This document shows positions 44,038-53,563 of a stretch of 61,588 nt of DNA, one piece after another. The stretch's first letter is position 1. Every line of letters begins with the position of its first letter. A program made the position numbers and the translations under genes. Location: assembly GCA_019118325.1 (NCBI GenBank), contig DWZE01000136.1:1-61588 (forward strand), given 5' to 3'. The notes below the pieces were generated by a model, which worked only from the letters and a program-made list of their open reading frames with translations, searched no databases and was not told the origin of the DNA. The DNA comes from Candidatus Bacteroides intestinavium. GTDB taxonomy: Bacteria > Bacteroidota > Bacteroidia > Bacteroidales > Bacteroidaceae.

Positions 44038-45756
44038 TCATGGACGGGCATATATCAGCGGCCGTCCGGCGAAACGGGGTGCTGCGAATGGCTTTGTACC
44101 ACCATCCGCAGCTTTTGTCTGTGTGCCGACAGGTTGCGGCAGGTGAGCCTGGTCAAAGGCAACAAACTCCTCGTAGTCATAGTTCCAGTTGTCTCCGTAG
44201 GCCAGCTTCATGATGCGCTTGTAGATAGCCTCTCGCGAGGGTGCGTTGAAACCGTTCTTGTTGCTGCGCATCATGCTCTCGTTGGTAGGACGGTAGGCAC
44301 CGCTCCAATACGTGCAGGCTCCTTGATAAATGCCCAGTGTCTCGCCGTAGGCATCCGCCCCTTGATAACGTTCGTCGTAGAGGAAACGGCTCCATACCAC
44401 CTCCTGCGAATTGGGTGTGAAGTCCACATTCATGGCCCAGCCCAGTTCCTCCTGCCATGTCTGATGAGTCTGAATCTCTGATTCTGGCATGGCTCCCATC
44501 TCTTGGTAGGAATATTCGTCCATCAACTTGGCGAAGCCGTGGCCTCCGGCCTCGTGACACAGCACACGGCGGAACATATCGTCCTCCAATCCATAAATCA
44601 TGGGGCAATAGCATACGGCAAATTCCATAACCTGGCCGGCATTGTTAAAACCAAACCAGCAAGTACCGGCATAAACCGTAGAGTTCAGAACGACGATGCA
44701 CAGAGCCTCTTCGAACAAGTCCGGGTTAGCGGCCAGTTCGGGCACCAACTGCGCATACGCCATTACTTTTTCATCATCACCAGCTATGAGTGTGCTATTG
44801 GCATTTCCGTTCAGTGCATCCACCTGGCTGCTGAAGGCTGTGCTGTAACCGCTGGTGAAGGCGTTGTTGCGCGAGACGGCAGTCACCATCCACACATCGA
44901 ACAGGTCGCGCAGCGAGCGGTAAGGCTCTTCGGTGAAAAGGTTTTCCATAGCTTGCTGCATTGCCTGCTCGTAATAACCGCTGCTGATGTCCGTGTCCAG
45001 GAATCCGTCGCCCATCAGCACCAGAGGAACGCCATTGCCTTCGCTGTGCGTTTGCAGTTGGTACACTTGCTTGTCGTCCGCCATGCTCTGCGAGGTGCCT
45101 ACGCTACGGGCCGCCTGGGTGAGGGTGAAAGTGTTCGAGGAAACGGTTGCGCCGTTTTCATCCGTGCCTTGCAATATCAATTGTGCGCTACGTTCGTTGT
45201 CATAGGGGTTCTTAGCCACTTGCAATGTCAGCTCTCCGTTTTGCATGGTACGCGACTCCGGAGCCGTCTGTACCCAGTCTACGGAGTTACCATCGGCCGT
45301 GAGCAGCGTAAACGGACCGGTCAGGTTGGTCTGGTAGTCCAGCGTGAATGCGCCCCCTGCCGCAGGAACGGGATAAACATCCTGCCCGGTCGTTATTACC
45401 GGCATGACCGATTGGGTGAATTTCACTGTCAAGGTCAGTTCACCGGCCTTAATGGTCAGTACACCCTGGCGGTTATTGCCTGTATCGTTTTTCGTTGAGG
45501 CCAGCAGATTGAGAGTAGCGGCTCCTGCCGTGCCTCTCTGCGGAGAAGGTACCGCCCAGCTGACATTAGTACTTGCTTGCCAATCGCTTGTCGAAGTAAA
45601 AGACACGGCAAGCATAGCATTGCGGTCTGCTCCTAGCACGAACTCTGCATCCGGATTGGCCAATTCTAACGAGGGTTGCGGTCCCTCATCGTTCGAGCAA
45701 CCTGTCCATAACACAAGGTTCAGGACTGCCCATAATGATAAAAGGATTTTCTTCAT
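44038..45756 (-). CDS. Surface lipoprotein with BACON domains and M64-type peptidase domain
   Basis: The 572-residue protein has a lipoprotein signal (Cys20 in VLWTGC) followed by acidic SNDEG, and two BACON-type beta domains (about 30-118 and 118-216, with SWAVPSPQRGTAGAATLNL and VDWVQTAP), usually carbohydrate- or mucin-binding. An M64-type metallopeptidase domain follows. Its motif reads HEAGGHGFAKLMDEY: His401, Glu402, His406, so three residues rather than two separate Glu and the second His, unlike HEFGH in the peptidase at 4412-5689. It is separated from the upstream SusC-SusD-lipoprotein operon by a hairpin but could be functionally linked in using host glycoproteins. Confidence 0.82.
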   Translation of the reverse strand: MKKILLSLWAVLNLVLWTGCSNDEGPQPSLELANPDAEFVLGADRNAMLAVSFTSTSDWQASTNVSWAVPSPQRGTAGAATLNLLASTKNDTGNNRQGVLTIKAGELTLTVKFTQSVMPVITTGQDVYPVPAAGGAFTLDYQTNLTGPFTLLTADGNSVDWVQTAPESRTMQNGELTLQVAKNPYDNERSAQLILQGTDENGATVSSNTFTLTQAARSVGTSQSMADDKQVYQLQTHSEGNGVPLVLMGDGFLDTDISSGYYEQAMQQAMENLFTEEPYRSLRDLFDVWMVTAVSRNNAFTSGYSTAFSSQVDALNGNANSTLIAGDDEKVMAYAQLVPELAANPDLFEEALCIVVLNSTVYAGTCWFGFNNAGQVMEFAVCYCPMIYGLEDDMFRRVLCHEAGGHGFAKLMDEYSYQEMGAMPESEIQTHQTWQEELGWAMNVDFTPNSQEVVWSRFLYDERYQGADAYGETLGIYQGACTYWSGAYRPTNESMMRSNKNGFNAPSREAIYKRIMKLAYGDNWNYDYEEFVAFDQAHLPQPVGTQTKAADGGTKPFAAPRFAGRPLIYARP

Positions 45757-45875
45757 ACGTATATGTCTGATTATAGGTGATTGGTTTTATTCATCTTCTT
45801 GCCTTTGCATTTCTCTTTGCGGGGACTGCGCTCTCGGACTTGAGGAGGACAAGGACCACCAGGCGGAAGAGTAAA

Positions 45876-45905
45876 GAAGGGCATGTCGGTGAGGACATGC
45901 CCTTC
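45876..45905 (-). terminator. Hairpin at the end of the left Sus operon
   Basis: The perfect 12-bp stem GAAGGGCATGTC / GACATGCCCTTC has a 6-nt loop. On the minus strand it is followed by TTTACTC, a weak T-tract. It may end or attenuate the operon before the M64 gene. Confidence 0.65.
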
Positions 45906-45955
45906 TCCAAAGGTCATACTTGTTTATAGGGTATGAATAGGTGACAAGTGTCGGT

Positions 45956-46852
45956 TTACTGCTTGGTCATTACCACATTGCCATAGACTGAATAGAAGCC
46001 CATATATTGGCCGCTGTCATCGTCATAAACGCCTACGCCCAACAAACCGCCCTCATCAAATGTGATGGAATTGAAGTCTTCGCTCCACGTACCGACTAGT
46101 TCTGTTGCTTCGTTGGCATCTGAGGTCATCGGGATAATAGCTACACTGCCAATGAATGAACCAAAGTTCAATCCCGTAGCGAAGAAGTCACCTTGTACCA
46201 CAGTCAGCTGCTGGCTGCTTTCATTGTATTCAATAATCCACGGCTCATTGGTGGTGACACTGTTGTCAAAGCCAACAGCCACATAACGCTTGTGCTCATT
46301 GGCTTCTTGTTCTTCCAGTGTGGAGCCACCGGTCAGCGTCACTGTAAACGATACATTCCCTCCGTTGTAAGCATCTACGGCTGAGAGCGTATAGGTTCCC
46401 ATCAGTTTATAATAAGGATCTTTGTCTACATCGGCAATCGTCATCTGACAAGTGGAGTTCGTGCCGACCGAAGCACCCTCCACACTGTTGATGGTGATAG
46501 TCAGCGTCCGGTCATCGTTTTCCGTCATGTCGTCATCTATCAGGCGGATTTCACAACCATAGCCCGTGTTGTCATCTGCCGGAATGAGGATGGTGTTAGT
46601 TGTGACGATATAGTGTTCATTTTCCACTGCCGTGCCAGCTTGTACGGAGAAGTTAACACGGATAGCTCCGTTTTGCTCGCCTTCCACGACGAAAGGAACC
46701 GTAATGAGGCCAGCATTTTCATTATAAGTCACTTGCGCATTTTCAAAGCCTACGGTAGCACTGGTATTGTTCATAGCCACCTCTTCGTCATCCGAACAGG
46801 CCGCAAATGCCAAGGCTGCCAAGGCCATTGCATAATATTTCAGTTGTTTCAT
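45956..46852 (-). CDS. Calx-beta-like surface lipoprotein of the left Sus operon
   Basis: The 298-residue protein has a lipoprotein signal (Cys19 in LAFAAC) followed by SDDEE, the acidic surface-export pattern. Residues about 33-140 resemble a Calx-beta domain (VTYNENAGLITVPFVVEG, TLTITINSVEGASVG). The remaining domain (about 150-298) is unassigned and may bind glycan. It is the third gene after susC and susD, the position of surface glycan-binding proteins in Sus-type loci. The right Sus operon ends with a comparable lipoprotein. Confidence 0.78.
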   Translation of the reverse strand: MKQLKYYAMALAALAFAACSDDEEVAMNNTSATVGFENAQVTYNENAGLITVPFVVEGEQNGAIRVNFSVQAGTAVENEHYIVTTNTILIPADDNTGYGCEIRLIDDDMTENDDRTLTITINSVEGASVGTNSTCQMTIADVDKDPYYKLMGTYTLSAVDAYNGGNVSFTVTLTGGSTLEEQEANEHKRYVAVGFDNSVTTNEPWIIEYNESSQQLTVVQGDFFATGLNFGSFIGSVAIIPMTSDANEATELVGTWSEDFNSITFDEGGLLGVGVYDDDSGQYMGFYSVYGNVVMTKQ

Positions 46853-46876
46853 AACTTGTTGTCTTTAGTTTATTGA

Positions 46877-48424
46877 TTAATAACCGGGATTCTGCTGCCC
46901 GCGCAGTTGCGGGTTCACGTCCATCTCAGCCTGCGGAATGGGCCAAGTGAAGCGGTAATCGTCGGCACTGACTGTCAGTGAGGTTCCATTAGAAAGTCCG
47001 ACACCAAAAGTCAGGTCATCGTTCTGTGCATTGTTACCACGATCAACGCCCAAGCCCCAACGTTTCAGGTCGGCCAGGCGGAAACCTTCACCAATCAGTT
47101 CTTTGTTACGCTCTTCGCGGATGGCGGAACGCAGGGACTCGGTGCTGCTTGAAGACAAACCCGCATAGCCAGCAATACGGTTGCTGCACAGCGTGTTCAA
47201 GTAGTTGGTTGCTTCGGTAGTGTTGCCGGATTCCAAGTAAGCCTCAGCGGCAATCAGGTACTGCTCGGCAATGCGGAAGGGCTTGGACATGTTAATATAG
47301 TGGTCGTCCGTGCTGAGCCCCATCGTGGGATTGCCGGGATATTTGTCGAACTTGTAAATCGCGCCCGATGCACCGGTACTGGCCTCGTAGGTGAAGGGCA
47401 TGAAGAAAGCAGCGAAACGGATGTCGTTCTCCTGGTCGTACATGTCAATCACCGTCTGCGAGGGATAGTAAGACGGTCTTTGCGGAGTCGTGCCATATTG
47501 GCCATGGAAATAAAGACCTGTGGGATTGCCCAGTTCGTTAGGGTTGCTCATATAGATTTGCCAGATGGTCTCGGCGCCGTTGTCTTCCTCCCAGATTCCG
47601 CGGTAGGTGGCCGCATCGCTGACCAGCGCGTACTCACCACTGTTAATCAAAGCCGTAGAGGCACTGATGGCCGTGTTATAGTCCTTCATCTGGAGAGCCA
47701 CACGGGCTTGCAGGGCAGTGATGGCGTCCGGTGTGATGTAATACAAGGCGTTGGTTGCGTTTGAGTTGAGTGCATAGAGTCCTTGCAACAGACGGGAAGC
47801 TTCAGACAAGTCGCTGTTAATCTGCGCATAGGTGTCAGCCAACGATGAACGTCCAGGATAGGTGGATGCATCCGACGAGGGTGAATATGTCAACTGCAAC
47901 GGCAGACCCATTTCACTGGAAGCCGTTGAAGCGTCATAGGGATGACAGAACAGGACGGCCAGGTTGTAATAGCAGAAGGCGCGCGTGAAATAAGCTTCAG
48001 CTGCATACGAACCAATTTCCGTCATATTTTCTTCCGTGAAGCCTGTCACCGTGCCGTCCACTACCCGCTGGTAGCCGTCGATGTAATAGTTACAACGGGC
48101 AATTGTGCTGTAATAACCACTCCACATCGACTCTATGTCGCCATTGCCTGTCTGGATATCCCAACGGTAGAAATAGCCGAAATAGTTGCCATAATCCACT
48201 GTGGCGTAGAAATTGTCCGCCTGCATCTCCGTGTTAAGGATATAGCCACCGGTTGTGAGGCCGCGATAATTGGAATAAATGCCATAGCGTGCCGCCTGGA
48301 AGTCACCCAATTGGGTCATGTACTGGCTTTCTTCCACGGAATTATAGGGATATTTCTCCATGTCGCACGAAGCAAGGCCTGCCGTGGCCAAGAAAGCCGC
48401 AAGAAGTATATGTATCTTTTTCAT
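46877..48424 (-). CDS. SusD/RagB-family nutrient-binding lipoprotein (left operon)
   Basis: The 515-residue protein has a lipoprotein signal with Cys20 (GLASCDMEKYP). The N-terminal TPR-like helices include YFTRAFCYYNLAVLFCHPYD, the hallmark SusD segment. The C-terminal segment ELIGEGFRLADLKRWGLGV matches the family end. SusD proteins form the lid on SusC and capture glycans or peptides at the surface. It lies 27 bp after susC and is co-transcribed with it from the invertible promoter. Confidence 0.93.
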   Translation of the reverse strand: MKKIHILLAAFLATAGLASCDMEKYPYNSVEESQYMTQLGDFQAARYGIYSNYRGLTTGGYILNTEMQADNFYATVDYGNYFGYFYRWDIQTGNGDIESMWSGYYSTIARCNYYIDGYQRVVDGTVTGFTEENMTEIGSYAAEAYFTRAFCYYNLAVLFCHPYDASTASSEMGLPLQLTYSPSSDASTYPGRSSLADTYAQINSDLSEASRLLQGLYALNSNATNALYYITPDAITALQARVALQMKDYNTAISASTALINSGEYALVSDAATYRGIWEEDNGAETIWQIYMSNPNELGNPTGLYFHGQYGTTPQRPSYYPSQTVIDMYDQENDIRFAAFFMPFTYEASTGASGAIYKFDKYPGNPTMGLSTDDHYINMSKPFRIAEQYLIAAEAYLESGNTTEATNYLNTLCSNRIAGYAGLSSSSTESLRSAIREERNKELIGEGFRLADLKRWGLGVDRGNNAQNDDLTFGVGLSNGTSLTVSADDYRFTWPIPQAEMDVNPQLRGQQNPGY

Positions 48425-48451
48425 TTCAAATTCGTTATTTAGGTTTGATAT

Positions 48452-51445
48452 TTAGAATTTCAGTTCCAAGCCGAAGGTGAATTGTTTCGTGTTCGGATAG
48501 TTACCCAGCTGTACGTTGGTGTCCACCTCGGGGTCGTAGCCCTGATATTTGGTCACCGTCCACAGGTTACGTCCTACGAAGAATACGCGGCAACCTTCCA
48601 TAAAGCCAGTCTTCTGCATCCAGCGTTTCGGCAGGTCGTAACTGATGGTCAGGTTCTTCAGACGCATGAATGAAGCATTCTCCAGCAAGTGCGTGTCAAA
48701 CTGTCTTTCGGACTCAGGAGAGGATATATCTGTCACGTCACCCGGGTTTTTCCACATGTTCAGCATAGCGGTGCTCTGATTTTGAGTAGAAGCGAATGTA
48801 GGATTCTCCGTAAAGAAGCGTTCGTTGTTCATCATATACTGTCCCAACATGAACGAGAAGTCCGCGCTGACCGTGATGCCCTTCCAACGGATGGTAGAAC
48901 CGAAACCGCCGGACCACGGGGCAAAACGCTGTTTGCCGGTGAAGACGGCATCGTCATCGCTGTAGTTCTTGGTCAGGTTGCCGTTTTTGTCATACCACAT
49001 ATCCAGACCATCGCGTGGGTCTACACCGGCCCAGCGGGTATAGAAGAACTCACCGTAAGGCTTGCCTACCTGCAACTTCAGGCCAGTTCCCGTAATGATA
49101 TATTCGTCCAGGCCATTGAACAGTTCGATGATTTCGTTCTTGTTATAGTTGACATTGGCATTCACGCTCCAGTCTATGCCGTGGAAGTTCTTGAAGATGT
49201 CCACGCCGGCTGTGATGTCCATACCACGGTTGCGCATGCTACCCACATTGCCCCAGCCGGAACCGAAACCTGTTGTATAGGAATAAGGAATATCCATCAG
49301 CATGTCTTCCGTTACACGGTTATAGAACTCCACATCCAACGTCAGACGGTCGAACAAGCGCATGTTCACACCTACATTGGTAGACTTCACCGTCTCCCAC
49401 GTCAGGTCGGGATTGGCCGCATTGGACACAGCCGTACCCGTTCCTTCATAATACCGGTTGCCTGTACCTACACGACCGAATGCCTGATAAGCCTCAATAC
49501 CTGCCGAGTTACCCACCGAACCGTAGCTGACTTTCAGCTGCAAGTCGTTCAGCCAGTCTACATCGGAGAGGAAATACTCCTTTTTCAAGTCCCACATGGC
49601 GCCCACAGACCAGAAGTTACCCCACTGGTTGTTGAGGCCAAACAATGACGAACCGTCGCGACGGAAAGAAGCGTCGAAGAAGTACTTATCAGCATAGTCA
49701 TAGCTGAATGTTGCAAAATAGGAGTTATATACTGTTTCTGACTTACTGTGCGAAGGAACCTCCAGGCCATTGCTCGGGGCTGCGCTGAGCAGCATCAGAC
49801 GTTCGTCATCCAGGTGGTTGACCGTAACGCCGAATGCTTGATTCTTGTTCATGATAGCTTCCTGACCCACCAATACCGTAAAGTCGTGGTCATCCCAAGC
49901 TGTGAATTTATATTCAGCCGTGTTGGTGAACGTGAATTGATAGAAACGCTGGAAACTTTCTACAGCCGTACCGTCATTGACAAACGGATTCTCACCATCA
50001 TCCGTAGGATATGCCTTTTGACTGGTACGGAAGTCATAGGCCTCCATAGCCTGTGCGGCACGAATGTTCAAGCCCTTGATGGGATTGAGGTTGAAATACG
50101 TACTGGCATTGAGGTGAACCAAATCACGAATGCCGGGCTGCAATTCCGACAAATAATAAGGATTATAGAAGCCCATGGTAGAGAATTGGTTCAGGCGGTC
50201 GCCATAGCCAATGAAGTTTCCGTTGTCGTCTGTCAGAATCTCATAGTATTCCTGGTCGGGACGATATGTGCGGGCGGCATAGGCCTTGTTGTACACACTG
50301 TTACCCGTCGTTCCGAAAGCTGTTGTAGAGTAACGTTGGTAGGTGAGGCTCAGATTCACACCAGCCTTCAACCATTTCGTAATATTTGCATCTACATTAG
50401 AACGCAACGTCTCGCGGCGCATGCTGGAGTCATCCATGATACCCTCCATATCATAGTGGCCGAAAGAGAGGTAATAGTTTACCATGTCCGAGCCGCCCGT
50501 CACGCTCACGTCATACTGCTGCACGGGTTTCGTGTCTCCGAAGAACACATCGGTCCAATCGGTAGAGATTCCATTATTAATATAGAAAGCCTTACGTTGT
50601 TGGAAAGCAGCATCGTTTACCAATGACGGGGTAAGCACCTCCTGGAAGTTCAAGTATTGCTCAGTGTTCATCATCGTCACCCGGTCGCCGGTCATCTTTG
50701 ACAGACCGTATTGAGCCGTCACCGTGACATGAGCTTTTTCGCCACGCTTACCTTTCTTGGTAGTAATGATGACCACACCGTTGGCGGCACGCGCACCATA
50801 GATGGCTGTGGATGAAGCGTCCTTCAGCACAGTCATGTTCTCAATGTCGTTCGGGTTCAACGAAGTGAAAACATTGCTGGATACCGGTGCTCCGTCCAAA
50901 ATGAACAAAGGAGCCGTAGTACCATTGATAGAACTGACACCGCGCAGACGGATATTGACGCTGGCACTCGGTTCTCCTGAAGGTGTAAATACTTGCAAAC
51001 CAGCTACCTGTCCTTGTAAGGCATCGCCTGCATTGGCCACCGGCTTGTTTTCCAGTTTCTGTCCCTCTACAGCCGTCACCGATCCGACCACCGACCCCAG
51101 TTTCTTGGCCGTACCGTAACCCACGATAACCACTTCATCCAACAGTTCATCATTCGCCTTCATACGGATAGTCATATTCGGCTGAATTTCAAGCTCTTCC
51201 GTCTTCATACCCACGAAGGAAACTACGAGGGTTCCCGCGGAACTTGGTACGTTCGGCAGAGTGAACTTACCATCTACGTCAGTAATTGTACCTTGTTGGG
51301 TACCTTTTACTTGTACTGACGCTCCGATCACCGGCTGCCCGTCTTCATCAGAAATCACAACACCTGTGACCCTCTGAGTTTGGGCAGTCACCAAGCCTAT
51401 CCCGACGAAGAGACAGGCCAATAACAGCATTAATTTTCTTTTCAT
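48452..51445 (-). CDS. SusC/RagA TonB-dependent transporter, complete (left, expressed form)
   Basis: The 997-residue protein has a signal peptide (1-22, ending VTAQ), a carboxypeptidase-regulatory-like domain (about 24-90, GVVISDEDGQPVIGASVQVK), a plug domain (NIRLRGVSSINGTTAPLFIL, AIYGARAANGVVIITTKKG) and a 22-strand-type barrel ending in FTFGLELKF with a terminal aromatic. It should import an oligosaccharide or peptide with its SusD, powered by TonB-ExbBD. Residues 66-79 are encoded by a 40-bp sequence repeated in inverse orientation in the right susC (53564-53603). Everything upstream of it, including the promoter, lies in a putative invertible segment. Confidence 0.94.
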   Translation of the reverse strand: MKRKLMLLLACLFVGIGLVTAQTQRVTGVVISDEDGQPVIGASVQVKGTQQGTITDVDGKFTLPNVPSSAGTLVVSFVGMKTEELEIQPNMTIRMKANDELLDEVVIVGYGTAKKLGSVVGSVTAVEGQKLENKPVANAGDALQGQVAGLQVFTPSGEPSASVNIRLRGVSSINGTTAPLFILDGAPVSSNVFTSLNPNDIENMTVLKDASSTAIYGARAANGVVIITTKKGKRGEKAHVTVTAQYGLSKMTGDRVTMMNTEQYLNFQEVLTPSLVNDAAFQQRKAFYINNGISTDWTDVFFGDTKPVQQYDVSVTGGSDMVNYYLSFGHYDMEGIMDDSSMRRETLRSNVDANITKWLKAGVNLSLTYQRYSTTAFGTTGNSVYNKAYAARTYRPDQEYYEILTDDNGNFIGYGDRLNQFSTMGFYNPYYLSELQPGIRDLVHLNASTYFNLNPIKGLNIRAAQAMEAYDFRTSQKAYPTDDGENPFVNDGTAVESFQRFYQFTFTNTAEYKFTAWDDHDFTVLVGQEAIMNKNQAFGVTVNHLDDERLMLLSAAPSNGLEVPSHSKSETVYNSYFATFSYDYADKYFFDASFRRDGSSLFGLNNQWGNFWSVGAMWDLKKEYFLSDVDWLNDLQLKVSYGSVGNSAGIEAYQAFGRVGTGNRYYEGTGTAVSNAANPDLTWETVKSTNVGVNMRLFDRLTLDVEFYNRVTEDMLMDIPYSYTTGFGSGWGNVGSMRNRGMDITAGVDIFKNFHGIDWSVNANVNYNKNEIIELFNGLDEYIITGTGLKLQVGKPYGEFFYTRWAGVDPRDGLDMWYDKNGNLTKNYSDDDAVFTGKQRFAPWSGGFGSTIRWKGITVSADFSFMLGQYMMNNERFFTENPTFASTQNQSTAMLNMWKNPGDVTDISSPESERQFDTHLLENASFMRLKNLTISYDLPKRWMQKTGFMEGCRVFFVGRNLWTVTKYQGYDPEVDTNVQLGNYPNTKQFTFGLELKF
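51210..51249 (-). repeat. Inverted repeat of the Sus switch, left copy
   Basis: Read in the coding direction it is TACCAAGTTCCGCGGGAACC (51249-51230), one variable base (C, 51229), then TCGTAGTTTCCTTCGTGGG (51228-51210). The right copy differs only at the central base (A). The core GTTCC-GCG-GGAAC is a short dyad, as expected of tyrosine-recombinase crossover sites. Codons are in the same frame in both genes. Confidence 0.92.
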
Positions 51446-51897
51446 AAATTCTCTCTTAAAGTTTAACTTTACATTAATTGATTCTTTACTCTAACAGGAT
51501 GCAAATATATTAATAAATATGAAAGCTACAATTGATTCTTTGAAAAAACCTTGTATTTCTATCAAATTGTTATTCTAATGACCGTATTTATGCTGAATAG
51601 CACATATTTTATTCCCGAAACCACCCTTGACGTTGTAATAAGATTGCAATATGTGCGGTATAAATGATTCTCTCGTTTTAAGAAATGCACGTTTTTTAAA
51701 ACAAAATGGTTAAAAAACGCCCTAAAATTCCTTCATTCCTGCCTCATCGAAAGGGAAGATGCCCCGAAATGCGTGCAGGATATGCCTCCTAAATGCCCTT
51801 TTATCTCGTCTTTTGTAATTAAAGTAACGCTTATGATTGGCTTTTTGAACGGCTTGGCTTCTCTTGGCTTGACAAAGTGGATCCCAAATAAGAAAAG
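51446..51897. other. 452-bp regulatory spacer inside the invertible segment
   Basis: No gene is seen. It contains the susC promoter (51502-51531), CACATATT/AATATGTG arms (51601-51608, 51648-51655) and the perfect dyad CGTTTTTTAA/TTAAAAAACG (51690-51699, 51710-51719). No clear promoter for the recombinase was found; its RBS is weak (AAGAAAAG), suggesting low expression. Confidence 0.5.
51502..51531 (-). promoter_or_regulatory. Invertible promoter of susC
   Basis: On the minus strand TTG (51531-51529), 19 nt, TATATTTG (51509-51502). The susC ATG follows about 55 nt later. It lies within the segment bounded by the 40-bp inverted repeats. Confidence 0.7.
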
Positions 51898-53058
51898 ATG
51901 GATAAAATAGTTTACAAACTGGTGTACAACCGTAAAAGAACCCTCAACCGTAGAGGAATGGCCTTGGTGCAAGTGGAGGCTTATCAAGGCGGACAGAAAA
52001 GGTACTTCTCCACACACGTTTACCTACAGCCCGAACAATGGGACACCCGGCGCAGGCGGGTGCGGAACCATCCGAATGCCGACGGGCTGAATCGGCGTCT
52101 TTATGGCCTTATGGCTGACTTGGAGCGGCGCGAGCTGCAATTGTGGCAACAGGGGAAAGCCGTTTCCCCGGATTTACTCAAAGAGACTGGCAAGGACGTG
52201 GCCGACAAGCTGTCCTTCACGGACTTCATGAAGCAGGAGGTGGAGCAGGCCGCAGTGAAGGAGAGTACCCGGCGAAATCTGCTGTCCACACTGAATCTGC
52301 TGCACGCTTTCCGGTCGCAAATACAATTTGCCGACCTGACTTATGAGTTCATGGCCGATTTTGAGTTTTTCCTGCGACAGAAAGGCTACCACACCAATAC
52401 CATCGCCAAGCACCTGAAGCATCTGAAGCAGCAGGCGAATGCGGCCATCCGCAAGCATGGACCGATGATGTACGAACGTTCCTGTCTGGATTTCAAGATA
52501 AAGACGAGTGATTGCAAACATACGCACCTGATGCCCGATGAACTGGCGAAACTTGAACAACTGCAACTGTCCGAAAGGCATCGCGGTCTGCAAAAGACCC
52601 TGGACGCTTTCTTGTTCTGCTGTTATGCCGGCCTGCGCTATTCCGATTTCACCTCCCTGCAGCCTGAGAACATCGTAAACATCGAGGCAGAACGCTGGCT
52701 GATGTATCGTTCGGTAAAGACGCAAGTCGAAGTGCGCCTGCCGCTCTATCTGCTCTTCAACGGCAAGGGGCTGGCTTTGCTGGATAAGTATGCCGGATGT
52801 TTGGAGGACTTCTTCCAATTGAAGAACAATTCGAATGTCAACAAGCAACTTCGACGCCTGGGGCAAATGGCCGGACTGGAAAAGCACATCTCTTTCCACA
52901 CGGCCCGTCATACCAACGCCACCTTATTAATATATAAAGGTGTCAACATCACGACCGTCCAAAAACTATTGGGGCATAAGAATGTGCGGACCACCCAAAT
53001 CTATGCGATGGTGATGGACCGTACCCTTGTGCACGACCTGGAGTTACATAGAGACTGA
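51898..53058 (+). CDS. Tyrosine recombinase, probable inversion enzyme of the Sus switch
   Basis: The 386-residue site-specific recombinase has an Arm-type N-terminal domain (about 5-90), a SAM-like core-binding domain (about 105-200) and a catalytic domain. All catalytic residues are visible: Arg247 (AGLRYSDF), Lys274 (YRSVKTQ), His334 and Arg337 (HTARHT), His360 (LLGHKNVRTT) and Tyr369 (QIYA). No excisionase, relaxase, transfer or phage genes are near, so an ICE integrase is unlikely. The position inside a segment bounded by 40-bp inverted repeats indicates a DNA invertase acting on the two susC genes. Confidence 0.9.
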   Translation: MDKIVYKLVYNRKRTLNRRGMALVQVEAYQGGQKRYFSTHVYLQPEQWDTRRRRVRNHPNADGLNRRLYGLMADLERRELQLWQQGKAVSPDLLKETGKDVADKLSFTDFMKQEVEQAAVKESTRRNLLSTLNLLHAFRSQIQFADLTYEFMADFEFFLRQKGYHTNTIAKHLKHLKQQANAAIRKHGPMMYERSCLDFKIKTSDCKHTHLMPDELAKLEQLQLSERHRGLQKTLDAFLFCCYAGLRYSDFTSLQPENIVNIEAERWLMYRSVKTQVEVRLPLYLLFNGKGLALLDKYAGCLEDFFQLKNNSNVNKQLRRLGQMAGLEKHISFHTARHTNATLLIYKGVNITTVQKLLGHKNVRTTQIYAMVMDRTLVHDLELHRD

Positions 53059-53563
53059 TTGTATAATATTTTGCTTGTCAGAAGCAGCACTGCACAGCGG
53101 CTGAAAAAACACTGAACAGAAACTTGAGAAATACTTAAGTTTTTCTGGAGTTTTTGTTCAGTGTTACTGGAGTTTTTGTTCAGTGTTTTTTTGAGCCCAG
53201 TCTGAAATTCGCAAACACCTGTTATTCAGTAGTATATATTAAGAACAATATTTACAACATAGGCCACTTGTAAAGATACGTAAAAACAAGAATGTCCGCA
53301 TATTTCAATCTCGTACAATGGCCGTCACGAGCCTGTCAAATGGTGTCCTGCATCGCGCGGGTAGAAAAAGAGCATCATAAAGAGGCTCTCCCTGAAAGTC
53401 ATAAGGTATTATAAATTAGTCTGTTGCAAGAAGAATCGGGTAGAAAATGGGTAGAAAAAGCTCCAGGATGCTTCCGGCTAATCACTTGATAGTCAACAAT
53501 AGGATGGAGCAAGGATACGTACCGGCAATTTTATAGTCTGTTGATAGTTAGGCGATTGGCAAT
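53059..53563. other. 505-bp noncoding tail of the invertible segment
   Basis: No gene is recognised. The dyad at 53104-53191 follows the recombinase stop. The sequence next to the right repeat has a stop (TAG, 53545-53547) in the susC frame and no promoter, so the right susC is not translated from here. Confidence 0.55.
53104..53191. repeat. Dyad with AACACTGAACA arms (copy 2)
   Basis: AAAAAACACTGAACA (53104-53118) pairs with either TGTTCAGTGTT at 53155-53165 or TGTTCAGTGTTTTTT at 53177-53191, so alternative stems are possible. An inner AAACTT/AAGTTT pair is present. Size and arms resemble 746-831. With its T-run it can end recombinase transcripts. Confidence 0.8.

Noticed and set aside
51898-53058. 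Tyrosine recombinase as the integrase of an ICE or prophage
   Set aside because: No transfer, excision, replication or phage structural genes are near. The precise inverted repeats in the flanking susC genes give a better explanation.
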